Of a DNA stretch of 45,162 bases, positions 9,859 to 19,565 are shown piece after piece. The DNA comes from Chara braunii (lineage: Eukaryota; Streptophyta; Charophyceae; Charales; Characeae). The notes beneath the pieces are model-generated. The model made no database searches, was not told the DNA's origin, and worked only from the letters and a program-made list of their open reading frames with translations. Made by a program: the position numbers and the translations under genes. The stretch is from NCBI GenBank assembly GCA_003427395.1, contig BFEA01000074.1, positions 3,182,984 to 3,228,145 on the forward strand, given 5' to 3'. Position 1 is the first letter of the stretch. Every line of letters starts with the position of its first letter.

Positions 9859-10214
9859 GTGTGTGTGTGTGTGTGTGTGTCCCCCTTGTTGCTTTAAAGA
9901 TGAAGGGTAGATATACGTGGTAGAACATGGACGGGCTAGGTTGAAGGTAGCCCCTCAGTTTTGTTTTCACATTTGTGTTCTGTCTACCCAACCTTCCCTC
10001 CTTCGTTCTTGTTTCCTCTTTCCTCCCTTTCGTTCCCCTTTGCTTTTTTGTTGTTTGCCTTGTCCATACTTGTTTCTTAGTTCGAAATAAATGAATATGG
10101 GTAGGCTGCAGTGAATCACTCGGGTGTTCTGTTTTGCGTAAAATTGCACAACAGGCTGACAAACAGACACAGTACCATTTTGAAATTATGGTCGTTAACC
10201 GTGATTCGCTTTTC

Positions 10215-10240
<26 letters not shown>
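9859..10240 (+). mobile_element. Poly(A) retroposon, 382 bp, with 14-bp target duplication
   Basis: The direct repeat agggcctaagatgt lies at 9845-9858 and again at 10241-10254. It brackets a segment that begins with a (GT)n run (about 9857-9880) and ends with 27 A (10215-10241). These are the marks of target-primed reverse transcription. The body has no tRNA-type A and B boxes in order and no ORF with a domain. It may be a processed transcript or a truncated LINE or SINE of unknown family. It inserted into the 3' part of LINE-M. Confidence 0.8.
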
Positions 10241-10245
<5 letters not shown>

Positions 10246-10270
10246 CTAAGATGTCATAACCATCTGTGGC

Positions 10271-10713
10271 ATCCAGCGGCCTAGCTCAGTTGGTAAGGCT
10301 CGCATGTGGCATTCAGGAGGTCATGGGCTCAATCCCCATTGGCCTCATGCCTTCCTGGGCTTACTTGGCACCCGCTACCCAAGAGATAGACCACTGGATC
10401 CCCTGATCGGCATCAAGCAGAGTCTGCTATGTTCGTAGGGGAGGGGCCTGAGGGGAGGCACGGGGGATTGGTCCGCTTTATCCCTGGTGCTACCGGCCGT
10501 CCCCTGGCCGGTATCCTGCAGGCTCGAGGGGCCGTAAAAACACAGCTCTGGTATGCTACGGGTTTCCCCGTATGCCTAAAGGTAGGAGTAGTGGTAGGTA
10601 GGTAGTGTGNNNNNNNNNNNNNNNNNNNNNNNNNNNNNNNNNNNNNNNNNNNNNNNNNNNNNNNNNNNNNNNNNNNNNNNNNNNNNNNNNAAAAAAAAAA
10701 AAAAAAAAAAAAA
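10271..10713 (+). mobile_element. tRNA-derived SINE with target duplication
   Basis: An RNA polymerase III promoter is visible: an A box tagctcagttgg at 10282-10293 and a B box gggctcaatcc at 10325-10335, about 31 nt apart as in tRNA genes. The tRNA-like head is followed by a ~270-bp unrelated body, an 81-base gap and 25 A. The direct repeat ccatctgtggc at 10260-10270 and 10716-10726 marks the insertion. The tRNA part does not fold well enough to be a working tRNA. The element interrupts the minus-strand LINE-M. Confidence 0.8.
10610..10690. other. Assembly gap, 81 N
   Basis: A run of 81 N just before the poly(A) tail of the SINE. The true length of the missing body is unknown. Confidence 0.99.
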
Positions 10714-10726
10714 AACCATCTGTGGC

Positions 10727-11195
10727 TGTCCATCTGGACATTTCCCATTCAGTATCTGTCAGTTGTGTTTCAAGTCGCCAAAGATGATCATTCTGTTCCA
10801 CTGTAACTTCTTGAAGCCAAGTGCCTGCCAGTGGTTGGTAGTGTCGATTGGAGACGGTATGATTCCAGGTGGCTGGCAACGCTTGCAGTATCTTGTGCAG
10901 GTTGTTTGTCCATCCCCGCAAACCATGAAGGAATTGCCGCATATCGTCTGCAGTTCTCCCTGCTGAGCAAGTGTCGTCCCTTGGGAAAGCCAGCCATGAC
11001 CAAAAGCTCCAGTCCTAAACAGTGAAAAAGGTGTCCCATTTGCATCCAAGATATAGGGATCGTTGAAAATCGACTGAGAGAGCAGGCTGTCATACTGGAG
11101 TACTGGGGCTTTCTTCCGAGGAAGAATAACCCACGAGGTCCCCAATATGCCCCTCTAACTCGGAGAGAGGGATCTCGTTCTGCAGTACTATTCAC
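10727..11195 (-). pseudogene. LINE-M region downstream of RT, decayed
   Basis: Minus-strand frames give phrases such as SIFNDPYILDANGTPFSL. These parallel PIFENPHILDDIGHPLSL in the plus-strand LINE-P near 33.7 kb, which places this in the ORF2 region after the reverse transcriptase. At least two frames are needed to read across, so it is broken. It is truncated on the 3' side by the SINE at 10271-10713. Confidence 0.7.
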
Positions 11196-11261
11196 AAAGC
11201 AAAGCTAGGAAACCAATATCAGAGTGTGGAGGAAGTCCGAAATCAGTCGAAAGTAGACATT

Positions 11262-11483
11262 TCACGAGGGCTTTCCATGTAGCTGATCCTTTGGCCAGTA
11301 AAAATGTGGGTACCAACTTGGTAAGCAGAGCCCGGATCTGCAGATCAGGATCAAGTACCCCCAATCCTCCAATAATTTTCTTTTGGAAGATTTAGACCAG
11401 GCCACTTTGGAGAGGAAAGTTGGCTCAAAAATTCTTTCTTTCAAAATGTAGTTAGAAGCTGCTCTCTTCATATGCTTGTACAC
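11262..11483 (-). pseudogene. LINE-M post-RT segment
   Basis: Across two frames the minus strand reads like the WKYI...GGLGILDPGDEIKAL stretch of LINE-P, which follows the RT thumb. Frameshifts break it. It is the near edge of LINE-M before the unassigned insertion at about 11490-12985. Confidence 0.6.
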
Positions 11484-11489
11484 AGTAGG

Positions 11490-12619
11490 TTGCAGAGCAG
11501 GGATACAGAGTCATACCAAACTTTTGTAAGGACCTGCCCAAACACGGACTGAGAACACAGCTGATTTTGGAGTTTTGCAACTGGAATGAATGCCTTGCTG
11601 AGATTCCCGCTTTCCGCTGAGCTTTCTTAGTCTGTGTGTGTGCGTGCTTGCTTGTCTGCGTGCCTGTCTGAATGCTTGACGGCTTGAGTGTGTATGAGAC
11701 CCGCAAGAGTACTTGCTTGCTTGGGAGGCCCTGTAGGGCCGGTACTTACCTGTGGCTGTTGAGGGTTGCAGCAGGGAAAGCACTCAAGTAGCAGGAGGAG
11801 GCCCGCGACACAGTGGGGAAAAACAGGTAGGCCGGTACCACTCAAGTAGCGGTAGATGTGTTGGGGACTGCAGGCCAAGCAGAAGAAGACAAAAAGTTGG
11901 CATTCTTAGAGGCCCAGTAGTTGTAGGCTAGGTCTAGGCGGGTACCTGTCCAAGTAGTCTTGAGTTTAGGGCCTGTGGGGGAGATATTCAGAGTCTGCAA
12001 TGATCTTTCCCTCCGAAAGGGAGGAGGTACCAGTTGCTTGGAGACCGCACAGCCTGGAAGTCACCACTCGAGAGGCGAGTTGGCCGCTATATCTCCAGGA
12101 GAAGCGAATTGCTCCTCCCCATTTGCTGCATGCAAGTTTGGACGTCATGCTGCTGGAGCACTGGAGGAGCAGCACTAGTGTGCAGCGCTGTGTGGGGAAT
12201 TAGGGCGCCCAGCTCTCCACCTTGGCTATGGTGGAGGAGCTCGGGTAGGAGGAGGAGGAAGAACGGACTAGGGTAGGGGAGCGCCAGGGGGACTTACCTG
12301 GCTATGGTGGACGCCATCTCCATCACCTTGGCGGGTGCTGCATCTGGAAGGCCCCAGTCGGGGTAGAACTGCATCAAGAAGCTTCGAGGCAGAGTTAGGC
12401 ATGGCGACCTGAGAGGAAGAGGCCATAACTGCTTTGTGTTGTGTTTTGCACAGCAGGGCATAGCCTCGGCCTACATGTAGAGGAAGGAGAACGGTGGCCA
12501 TGGCTATGGTGGACCTCAAGTTGTGCTGGCAGTAGAAGAGGGATTCGGACATTGATTCTGGTTCTGCCATTCATCATTATTATTATTATTTATTGTTTGA
12601 ATAAGGAGGAAATTACGCG
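11490..12619. other. Unassigned block inserted in LINE-M
   Basis: This ~1.1-kb block separates two parts of LINE-M that are adjacent in LINE-P, so it is probably an insertion, perhaps with its far edge near 12985. It has GT-rich words (11630-11700), repeated 'ctcaagtag' and 'gccggtac' words (about 11720-11950), and a (TTA)n tract at about 12575-12590. ORFs on both strands are low-complexity. I could not find its termini, a target duplication or a family. Confidence 0.4.
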
Positions 12620-12786
12620 GGGGTCACAAAAATGAGTTATAATTGCAGTATGGGTCAAGATACAGTTTCAAACCGCAGTCTGGGCAATGTATACAACCCA
12701 GCTTTCTGGCCATGTAGGGCGCCCAAAGTGCAATTGCAAACTGTATCTTGCACCATAGTGCAATTATAACTCGTTTTTGTGACTCC
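12620..12786. mobile_element. Foldback MITE, 167 bp
   Basis: The left arm 12620-12668 and right arm 12738-12786 are inverted repeats that match at 44 of 49 positions by hand count. Both include the words tcacaaaaa and gagttataattgca. Weaker pairing continues inward to about 12685 and 12721, so nearly the whole element can fold on itself. There is no coding capacity. I could not fix a target duplication, so the superfamily is open. Confidence 0.75.
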
Positions 12787-12984
12787 ACTGAAGTTAACCC
12801 CTGAATAAGAGGGCAGGAGAAGAGGAGGAGAGTTTGGTTGGCAAGAAGAAGGGGGATTATCATTGGCTTTTGCTGGTGTACATCTTCTTCTTCTTCTTCT
12901 TCTTTTCTTCGTTGTCGCCTTCTTTCCCTCTCTCTCCTCTCAAGTTCATTCATTTCTTCTGCAATTGGACGGCATTGTGCTTTC

Positions 12985-13214
12985 TCGTGAATTTTGTACT
13001 TCGAAATTGGCCAGGATCGTAACATTTTGGCAAAAACAGCATTATTCAGTACAAGGGCTCGACCATACAGCGCTATCCCTTTGGCCTTGACCCATGATGC
13101 CAGAATAGTGTTAATTTTATCTACCAAGTGCACTGGAGACTGGCCAACATGACCGTCAAAACTAATATGATATCCCAGAAGCCGCTGTGTTTCTGTAGGA
13201 TCTGCTATGTGCAA
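12985..13214 (-). pseudogene. LINE-M RT thumb region
   Basis: The minus strand reads RLLGYHISFDG ... YGRALVLNNAVFAKML. This matches the LINE-P stretch IILGIRLT ... IGRALAINNVVRATIWY that ends its reverse transcriptase. Upstream of 12985 the frame passes into a Glu/Arg-rich run that is only the complement of a (TTC)n tract at about 12885-12910, so the LINE part stops there. Confidence 0.7.
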
Positions 13215-13250
13215 ACCCCACTGTAGGGGCCGGGGACAGTGGGAGGGAAT

Positions 13251-13690
13251 TCAGAATACCGTTTTTTCAACTTTTTGAACTTTTCTCCCAATTAATCTTT
13301 GTCTCAGAAGCATCAGCGAACAATGAGACAACGTTTTTAAGTGCACCAAAACACAGTCATTCAATAGAATGAACAGTAAAGTATCATCGGCAAAAGATTC
13401 CCCTTTTGCTTCATTCGCAGGCAGGAACCGCAGTCCCACTACCTGGATGTCCGTACGGATCATGGCATGAAGGGCCTCTATGTACAATATGTACAGGTAA
13501 GGAGCCAAAGGGCAGCCTTGCCTCGCAGAATCTGAGCTGGAAAGATGTACAGGCTCAGAGAGCTTGCCATTGATCAGCAATCTTGTGGTGGCACCTGTAA
13601 AGAATGTCTGTATCCATGTTATAAACTTCGGTCCAAAGTTCACGCGATGAAGGAGTAAGAAGAGAAATCCTAGTTTACTCGGTCATACAC
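13251..13690 (-). pseudogene. LINE-M reverse transcriptase core
   Basis: Minus-strand RT palm. Motif B-like SARQGCPLAPYLYIL and the catalytic FADDT motif are present. Just upstream (about 13655-13690), in a shifted frame, is LFIFEKVYD, where active LINEs have F-(I/L)-D-F-E-K-A-Y-D. The motif A aspartate is therefore lost, and the enzyme would be dead even without the frameshift. The parent function is synthesis of cDNA from LINE RNA at a nicked target. Confidence 0.8.
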
Positions 13691-13694
13691 TTTT

Positions 13695-14052
13695 TCAAAA
13701 ATGAAAAGAAGCACACCAACTTGCGGTCATCCCCTGATAAAATGCCATTATGTCCGCCTTGTAGAAAACCAGTCTGGTCAGCATGCATAAGAGAGGGAAG
13801 CACATTCTATATTCAGTTAGCCAACATTCTAGATACCACCTTGTAAAGGGTGGTTGATATGGCCTTTTATTTCGAATCTGTGTCTCCACACATTTTTCGT
13901 GGATAAGAGTGAAAATCCCTTGCACATGTGTGTGGGGCAGGTGTTGACCATCCGACAGGGCTGCCATAACTTTGAGGATTTCAGGAGCTATGGAAGATGA
14001 ACACTGGCGAAAAATTTCCATAGGTATCCCATCTATTCCCGGAACCTTTCCT
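13695..14052 (-). pseudogene. LINE-M reverse transcriptase N-terminal part
   Basis: The minus strand begins GKVPGIDGIPMEIFRQ, the conserved entry to the LINE RT domain, and continues to the 'GIFTLIHEK' stretch that matches TTLLHKKGDK of LINE-P. Frameshifts follow. Its 5' continuation is not adjacent. It resumes at 20335-20942, because LTR-A and flanking DNA inserted at about 14053. Confidence 0.8.
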
Positions 14053-14434
14053 TGCAATGAATTCCAGTTGCTCACGCGGGCTGTGCGCTAAGTTTGTCTG
14101 CTGTTTGCCTATTCTGAGCCCTTTGGGACTTGATCCCGTGGCCTAAAGTTTGTATGCGTTGATTACTAGCTTTGAGTCCTGCTGGGCTTGATCCGTGAAC
14201 CTGTCGCTGGTAGTCTCTATTTGGCAGTCTTAGACCCTTCAGGTCTTGCTGTTTTGTCCTTTTCTGCTCTTCTGGAAACTGGTAGGCCCGTAGGTCTCTT
14301 GTTTGTGTGCCTAGTCTTGGGTACCCGTAGTCTAGATTTCCATCCAGATGCATGTAGGCAGATCTTGGCTGTTTGGCCTTAAATGTTTGCTGTTTCGCCG
14401 GTCAGATAGGTTCGTAGGTGACTGCTGTGTTGTA
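14053..14434 (+). repeat. LTR-A, left long terminal repeat
   Basis: A 382-bp direct repeat of 19183-19565, with about 27 differences by hand count (roughly 93% identity). It starts TGCAATGAATT and ends GTGTTGTA, giving a short TG...TA terminal inverted repeat (tgcaa/ttgta). No initiator-Met primer site follows; the next bases are cgcacagtaacc. The left border abuts LINE-M RT sequence. No target duplication was found with the right-hand border. Confidence 0.85.
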
Positions 14435-14628
14435 CGCACAGTAACCGCTGTAGCAATCGTACTATAGTAGAGTGGCTGTGAGCAGTTTTTTCAATGACAT
14501 GGTTCTGCCCTTTCTACTTCTATTTCTTTTTCTATCCTCCTTATATTGTTTATTCTTTGCTGGACTCAGATTACTGTCGCGATAGACAGGGTTGTATCTT
14601 TTTTCTGCTCCAATAGTAGGTGTCAGAT

Positions 14629-15957
14629 ATGGCGAATTAGAATCCGAACGTTATCCCTACTCGGAAGTGTTATACCTGTAATGAACCTGGTCACTTTGCT
14701 CGGAAGTGTCTGAGGAATTCCGGAGGTGTTGGAGGATATAGGAACTATGCTCATGTAACGCAGAATGGTGCTTCATCTTCGTCTTCCTCTGACCATAGTA
14801 ATGCAAGTGTTCCTGTCAGGGCTCCTAGCTTTGCCAGGTCCCCTTCAGAATCAAACCTCGACCTCACCGGGGATAGTTCCGGCTGTTCCTCAAGTGCCTC
14901 GTCAAGGGTTTTGGAAGAGCAATCAAGAATGCTTTAACAAAATGTATACCTGGTGGAGTGCGGAGAAAGAGGCGAGGGATGCAACTGAGAGAGAGTGGCA
15001 ACGTGAGAAGGAGGAGAAAGAGGAGAAGGAGAAAAAGGAAAAAGAACGAGAGGAAAGACGTAAGGAGATGTTAGAATTTCATCAGGAGATGAGTGAACTG
15101 TTGAGCCAGCAGTTGAAAGAAGTATGTGCAGCTACCGTCGATACGAAGAAGGACGGTCCTGAGAAGAAAGATGAAGTGGCGCGAGTATGGAGAGAGAATG
15201 AGGAATTCAAAAAGAATATGGAGGTACGACTAGAGAAACTAATCTTGGAGAATGAAGAGCTAAAGAGGAAGGTTGTGGGAAACTCGCATGCGACGTATTT
15301 GAAATCAGGTTTGAAGAGAAGAGCCACAGTGCTGGAAGTGCAACCTACTCCCGCAAGGCTGTATCAAGCGGTGAAACCAATAAGTGAGGTTCATCGATTG
15401 AGATCAACATATAAAAAGTTGCTGGAGGACAATGAGGCAATGCAAGCTGAAGTGCGTTTACTCAAGGATTTGAAGATAAAGGCGCAAGTAGAGGTCGTGG
15501 AGCTCCGAAGGAAGTTGTCGGGGAAAGGGATGTCGTGCTCGCCACGATCGAATCTTTGTTCATCGTTTGAAGCCGCAGCCCAGCAGGATGAATCTGATGA
15601 TGAAGTCGAGGAGATTCCAACAACTGCACTTAGAGGGAATTCGGTCAAAAAACAACGGATCGCATTTGCGAAGAGGGAAAGAAAATCTTTGCGGGGGCTA
15701 AGGAAAGCTGAGATTCAGAAAATCTGTGCTGATGAAGGGGTTTAGTTTATAACCATTAAGCAAGCCATCAATGAAATTGTTGAAAAAAGACTTGACAAGG
15801 AGTTTGGACAATCTGGAAGCGATGGAGTTGATAAAGGCGAGGGCACGAGCAATGGTGCTGAAAGAGCGAGAGTCGAAGAGGTTGCAAAAGGGACTGAATC
15901 TCGGGAGGTATCTGACTCCTAGGGTTTTTTCCCGAGTGCAAACTCTATCTGGCTGAA
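14629..15957 (+). pseudogene. CCHC zinc knuckle plus coiled-coil protein, frameshifted
   Basis: An ATG at 14629 is followed at once by a stop (MAN*). The frame then gives a CCHC zinc knuckle CYTCNEPGHFARKC (14668-14709) and a Ser-rich stretch. A shift near 14.86-14.93 kb leads to a ~270-codon highly charged coiled coil with long Glu/Lys runs (about 14950-15500), ending in RKAEIQKICADEGV before a TAG at 15742. The frame reopens after the TAG (KQAINEIVEKRLDKEF) up to 15921. A gag-like nucleic-acid-binding and oligomerisation role is likely. From memory, similar CCHC and coiled-coil proteins are abundant in Chara braunii. It lies between the left LTR and the GIY-YIG domain. Confidence 0.65.
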
Positions 15958-16036
15958 TTTATCTAAATGTTCGTATGTTAGGACGTCGCCTACCTTTCTT
16001 TGTAATATCCAGGTCGATTGCCTTTTTCGACTACTT

Positions 16037-16324
16037 GTGCTAACTCTTGTATATTCGAATGCTGTACCATGGCTGATGAAGTTTAAGGATCATGTTGAAG
16101 ATTTTTGTCTTTCCGGGTTTGACTTTCTTCCATGTCCAGGTCCTCTGGTTTATGCTATTGTGTCACCTTGGTGTAAGCATGCGTATATTGGGTCGACGAC
16201 CAGGGACTTGCCTACAAGGTGGAAGGAACATGTCTATAGAAGCAAGGAAGGGACAAAATCGGATAGGCAACACAAGTTGTATAGGTGGGTACACCGGTTT
16301 GGAATTCTGAGGTTGACAAACTAA
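16037..16324 (+). CDS. GIY-YIG nuclease domain, fragment
   Basis: The 95-codon frame contains GPLVYAIVSPWCKHAYIGST, the two halves of the GIY-YIG signature (here L-V-Y and Y-I-G), followed by TTRDLPTRWKEHVYRSKEG. The latter supplies the Arg and His typical of the catalytic helix. GIY-YIG domains cut DNA or RNA. In Penelope-like retroelements they act as the integration endonuclease, but no reverse transcriptase of that class lies next to this one. It follows the coiled-coil ORF by about 100 bp in the same direction and precedes Ty3 gag remnants. It lacks its own clear start and may be the end of the same decayed polyprotein. Confidence 0.7.
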   Translation: MLTLVYSNAVPWLMKFKDHVEDFCLSGFDFLPCPGPLVYAIVSPWCKHAYIGSTTRDLPTRWKEHVYRSKEGTKSDRQHKLYRWVHRFGILRLTN

Positions 16325-17045
16325 CCTGGTTTGTAAGGGCATCTCTAGAGAAGCATTCCACAGACCTGTACACCGCAGACCACAAAGATTGGAAGACCTT
16401 TGGCAAGGCAGCAGAGGATATGGAGGGTACACTTCAGATCCAGTCCACTTCCCAGAGTAGGAGGAAGGGAAAGAGAGGCATGCATGGTATAAAATCTGAT
16501 GATGATTCTGCAAGTCCTGGCCAAGGTGGATCTACTCCCCCAGCTGACCAAGATGCAGGATTCTCACCAGAGTAGGTTGCTCTTGCAGTTATCCAGGCAT
16601 TGATGACCTTCTCAAAAGGGGGCACTCAATTCTAAGGTCAAAGAAACTGTAGTCCCAAGAAGGGGATAGGCAAATGCCCTTGTGGGCCATAAAAGCCTAA
16701 CTTACCCAAGTTTGCCAGATTCCCAACTAACCGAATGGATCTTGCGTCTTTCCCCTGGAAAGATATCAGAATCCAGGAAATAGTATGGCAAAGGAGGAAG
16801 GATAAGGGTGTTTGCCTCAGATGTGAGGGCAATCACTATCTTAAAGAGTGCCCAACCTGGGGAAACAGTTCAAAAAAATAGACACGCCGGCAAAGGTTGC
16901 AGCCACCCCTGCTGAACTGAATTCATCTCCTTCTGCAGATGATTCAGCCTGTGTGCCAAACCCCACTGAGGCTGCAGTAGACTCAATGTCCTTATATATT
17001 GAGCCCTTTGCAAGTGAGCCCCTGTCTCAGGGTGAGTTTGATTAA
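16285..17045 (+). pseudogene. Ty3 gag remnant with CCHC zinc knuckle (LTR-A)
   Basis: Frames at 16285-16575 give a charged stretch ending in a basic and acidic tail. At 16813-16851 there is a second CCHC knuckle, CLRCEGNHYLKEC, preceded by the basic RRKDKGV typical of chromovirus gag C-termini. The frame then opens to 17043 with a Pro/Ser-rich linker. No single frame reads across, so gag is broken. Gag would form the particle that packages the element RNA. Confidence 0.6.
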
Positions 17046-17129
17046 CTTTGTTCTCTCTTCCTTTAGTTGAAAGACAAAAGGAAGGTGGAATCAGAACCGA
17101 TCTTCCTCAAACAACTCATCAATAGGACC

Positions 17130-17627
17130 CGCTTGAAAGCCCTGTTGGACTGTGGAGCCACTAGGAACTTCATTTCACCAAATTGAGTTTAGAAACTCCA
17201 CCTGGGTCTCAAAGTCTCTGACTTAGAGCACCCATTGGAGATTCACATTGGTAACTCTAGGTCGGTCACAGTCAAACCGGTGGTCAAAGGTGTTCCAGTC
17301 AGCTTTGATACTAAGGGGGAGGTCAGACAAAGTCTTAATTTTTATGTGTTTCCTCATCTTCCCTTTGACATGGTCCTGAGGCTAGAGTGGCTTAAAGCCA
17401 CCAACCCTTCAATTGATTGGGCCCTCCCCAGTGTTCAATTGAAGAATGCACATGGTGAGCTAAGACCATGTGTCTTGGCAACCGACAATCATCCAAAGAC
17501 AAGTTGCTATTGCTTGAAGGCAAGAAAGTTTTACAATTTGTCTAAGGAGACTGGTCATAACGATCTGTTTGTTGCTTATGTCTCACAAATAGGTACATCC
17601 TCTCCTCAGTGTGATCCCGTCATTTAG
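17130..17627 (+). pseudogene. Ty3 aspartic protease (LTR-A), broken
   Basis: The active-site region reads LLDCGATRNFIS at about 17142-17180. This keeps the catalytic Asp in a D-C-G-A-T form of the retropepsin motif. Stops follow at once, and the protease and linker body then runs open from 17235 to 17627, including the FPHLPFDMVLRLEWL stretch that normally reads D-(I/V)-(I/V)-LG-W-L. It is followed in order by RT, as expected in a Ty3 pol. Confidence 0.7.
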
Positions 17628-17659
17628 AAAGTGATTGATGACTTTGTTGACCTGGCTCA

Positions 17660-18665
17660 AGAGCCTACTGGACTTGGCCATAGGCAGACCAAACATCGCA
17701 TTGAGATTCTTCCTAACTCTACCCCTCCCAAGGGCAGACTGTACAGAATGTCTCCTGCTGAGTTGGATGAGCTCAAGAAACAGTTAGATTCCTTGACTGA
17801 GAAGGGATGAATCAGGCCCAACTCTTCTGAGTATGGGGCACCTGTCCTCTTTGTCCCAAAGGGGAATGACGAACTCAGAATGTGCATTGACTACAGAGAC
17901 CTGGACAAGATCACTAGGAAGAGCTCAAAGCCCTTGCCTAGGATCAATGATCTTTTGGATATGCTGCAAGGCTGCAAGGTGTTCAACCAAATTGATATGA
18001 AATTTGGGTATCATCAGATTGAAATGGCCGAAGAGGATGTGCACAAGACAACCTTCAAGACCCGATATGACACCTATGAGTATCTGGTCATGCCATTTGG
18101 TTTGTGCAATGCAACAGGTACCTTCCAAACTTAAATGAATGTATCTTCAGACCTTTTCTGGATCGTTTTGTTGTTGTCTATTTAGATGACATACTGGTAT
18201 TCAGGAAGACTGTTGAAGACCATGCTAACCATCTCAGACAGGTTCTGCAGGTTTTGAGAGAAAACAAGTACAAGATTAACAAAGAAAAAGTTATCCTTTG
18301 GTGACTCTTCTGTCTTGTATTTGGGTCATGTCATTTCTGCAGAGGGTCTCTCCCCAGAAGCCTCTAAAGTGGCTGTTGTTAAGGATTGGCCCCAACATCA
18401 GACAGTCAGAGATATCAGGTCATTCATGGGTTTGGCATCCTACTACAGGAAGTTCATAAGGAACTTCTCTACTATTGCCACCCCCCTGACTAACCTGCTG
18501 GCTAAGGATGTCCCCTTCAAATGAACACCCACATGTCAGTTGGCTTTCTCCAGATTGAAGAAAGCCCCTACCCAGGCACCTGTGCTCAAACTGCTTGACC
18601 TTACCTTGCCATTTGTGTTGACCACAAATGCAAGTCAGTATGGTGTAGGTGCAGTTTTGTAGCAA
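17660..18665 (+). pseudogene. Ty3 reverse transcriptase and start of RNase H (LTR-A)
   Basis: RT motifs appear in order: ELDELKKQLDSLTEKG, YGAPVLFVPKG, LRMCIDYRDLDKIT, FNQIDMKFGYHQIEM, the catalytic YLDDI (about 18178-18192), YLGHVISAEGL, and the connection domain FMGLASYYRKFIRNFS. RNase H begins with VLTTNASQYGVGAVL (the usual catalytic Asp is Asn here) and stops near 18665. Several stops match single transitions, for example TGG to TGA in EKG*IRP and PFK*TP, and CAG to TAG in AVL*QDD. The rest of RNase H and the integrase core are missing. The sequence jumps to the pol C-terminus. Confidence 0.85.
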
Positions 18666-18774
18666 GATGATGGGACTGGGTCTGCGTGAAAAGGTCTGAA
18701 CTAACTGACAAACAGGACATATCAAGAAAGTTGTTGCATGTTTACTTTGGCCCATGACAGGTGCTTGATACTGT

Positions 18775-19150
18775 GGGGGCAGATCCATTTGGAGAATTTT
18801 GGACCCTCTTATGTGCTTTTTGTACCCCCTCATATCAGGACCTATTCGGTCTTCCATGCCTCAAAATTGCTGCCTTTCACTCCTGCTGATGCATTTCCTG
18901 ATACACCACCGCAGTTTGGACCTCCTATCCCTGGAAAGGGATATGAAGTTGAGAGCATAAAGGATCAGTGGGGCAGAGGGCCAGAGGCCCCAATCACGAA
19001 TACCTTGCAAAGTTCTGCTTCCACACTCACACAGAGGACTGTTGGTTTACAAGGAAGGAACTTCTCAAGTCTGCAAATTCAGTCGTGCGGTTCTACGAGG
19101 CTGAACAGAAAGGGCAATTGCTCAGATGGTCTCCTCGTGGACACTCCTAG
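18775..19150 (+). pseudogene. Ty3 integrase C-terminus and chromodomain remnant (LTR-A)
   Basis: One frame gives RTYSVFHASKLLPF, the conserved end of chromovirus integrases. It is followed by PIPGKGYEVESIKDQWGRG and, in the next frame, EYLAKFCFHTHTEDCWFTRKEL and VVRFYEA, which is chromodomain-like. The internal deletion removed everything between RNase H and this point. It ends about 35 bp before the right LTR, and the ggagggtagg just before 19183 may be the polypurine tract. Confidence 0.75.
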
Positions 19151-19182
19151 CTCGGGGTCCTCGCTCCCCGGGAGGGTAGGAA

Positions 19183-19565
19183 TGCAATGAATTGCAGTTG
19201 CTCACGCGGGCTGTACACTAAGTTTGTCTGTTGTTTGCTTATTCTGAGCCCTTCGGGACTTGATCCCGTGACATACAGTTTGTATGTGTTGATTACTAGA
19301 TTTGAGTCCTGCTGGGCTTGATCCCTGAACCTTTCGCTGGTAGCCTGTATTTGGCAGTCTTAGATCCTTCAGGTCTTGCTGTTTTGTCCTTTTCTGCTCT
19401 TCTGGAAACTGGTAGGCTCCTACGTCTCTTGTTTGTGTGTCCTGGTCTTGGGTCCCCGTAGTCTAGATTTCCATCCAGATGCATGTAGGCAGATCTTTAC
19501 TGTTTGGCCGTAGATGTTTGCTGTTTCGCCGGTCAGATAGGTTCGTAGGTGACTGCTGTGTTGTA
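19183..19565 (+). repeat. LTR-A, right long terminal repeat
   Basis: 383 bp, the direct partner of 14053-14434. Similarity starts at TGCAATGAATT and ends at GTGTTGTA, and flanks on both sides are unrelated. About 7% divergence between the pair implies an old insertion, though no rate is known for this genome. Confidence 0.85.

Noticed and set aside
12624-12980. Glu/Arg-rich minus-strand peptide as a coiled-coil gene.
   Set aside because: It is the translation of the complement of a (TTC)n tract and of the foldback MITE.
14020-14060. Target duplication 'tgaat' linking 14058 and 20320 as borders of the LTR-A insertion.
   Set aside because: The word lies inside the sequence shared by both LTRs, so it is part of the LTR. 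The true right border of the insertion is unknown.
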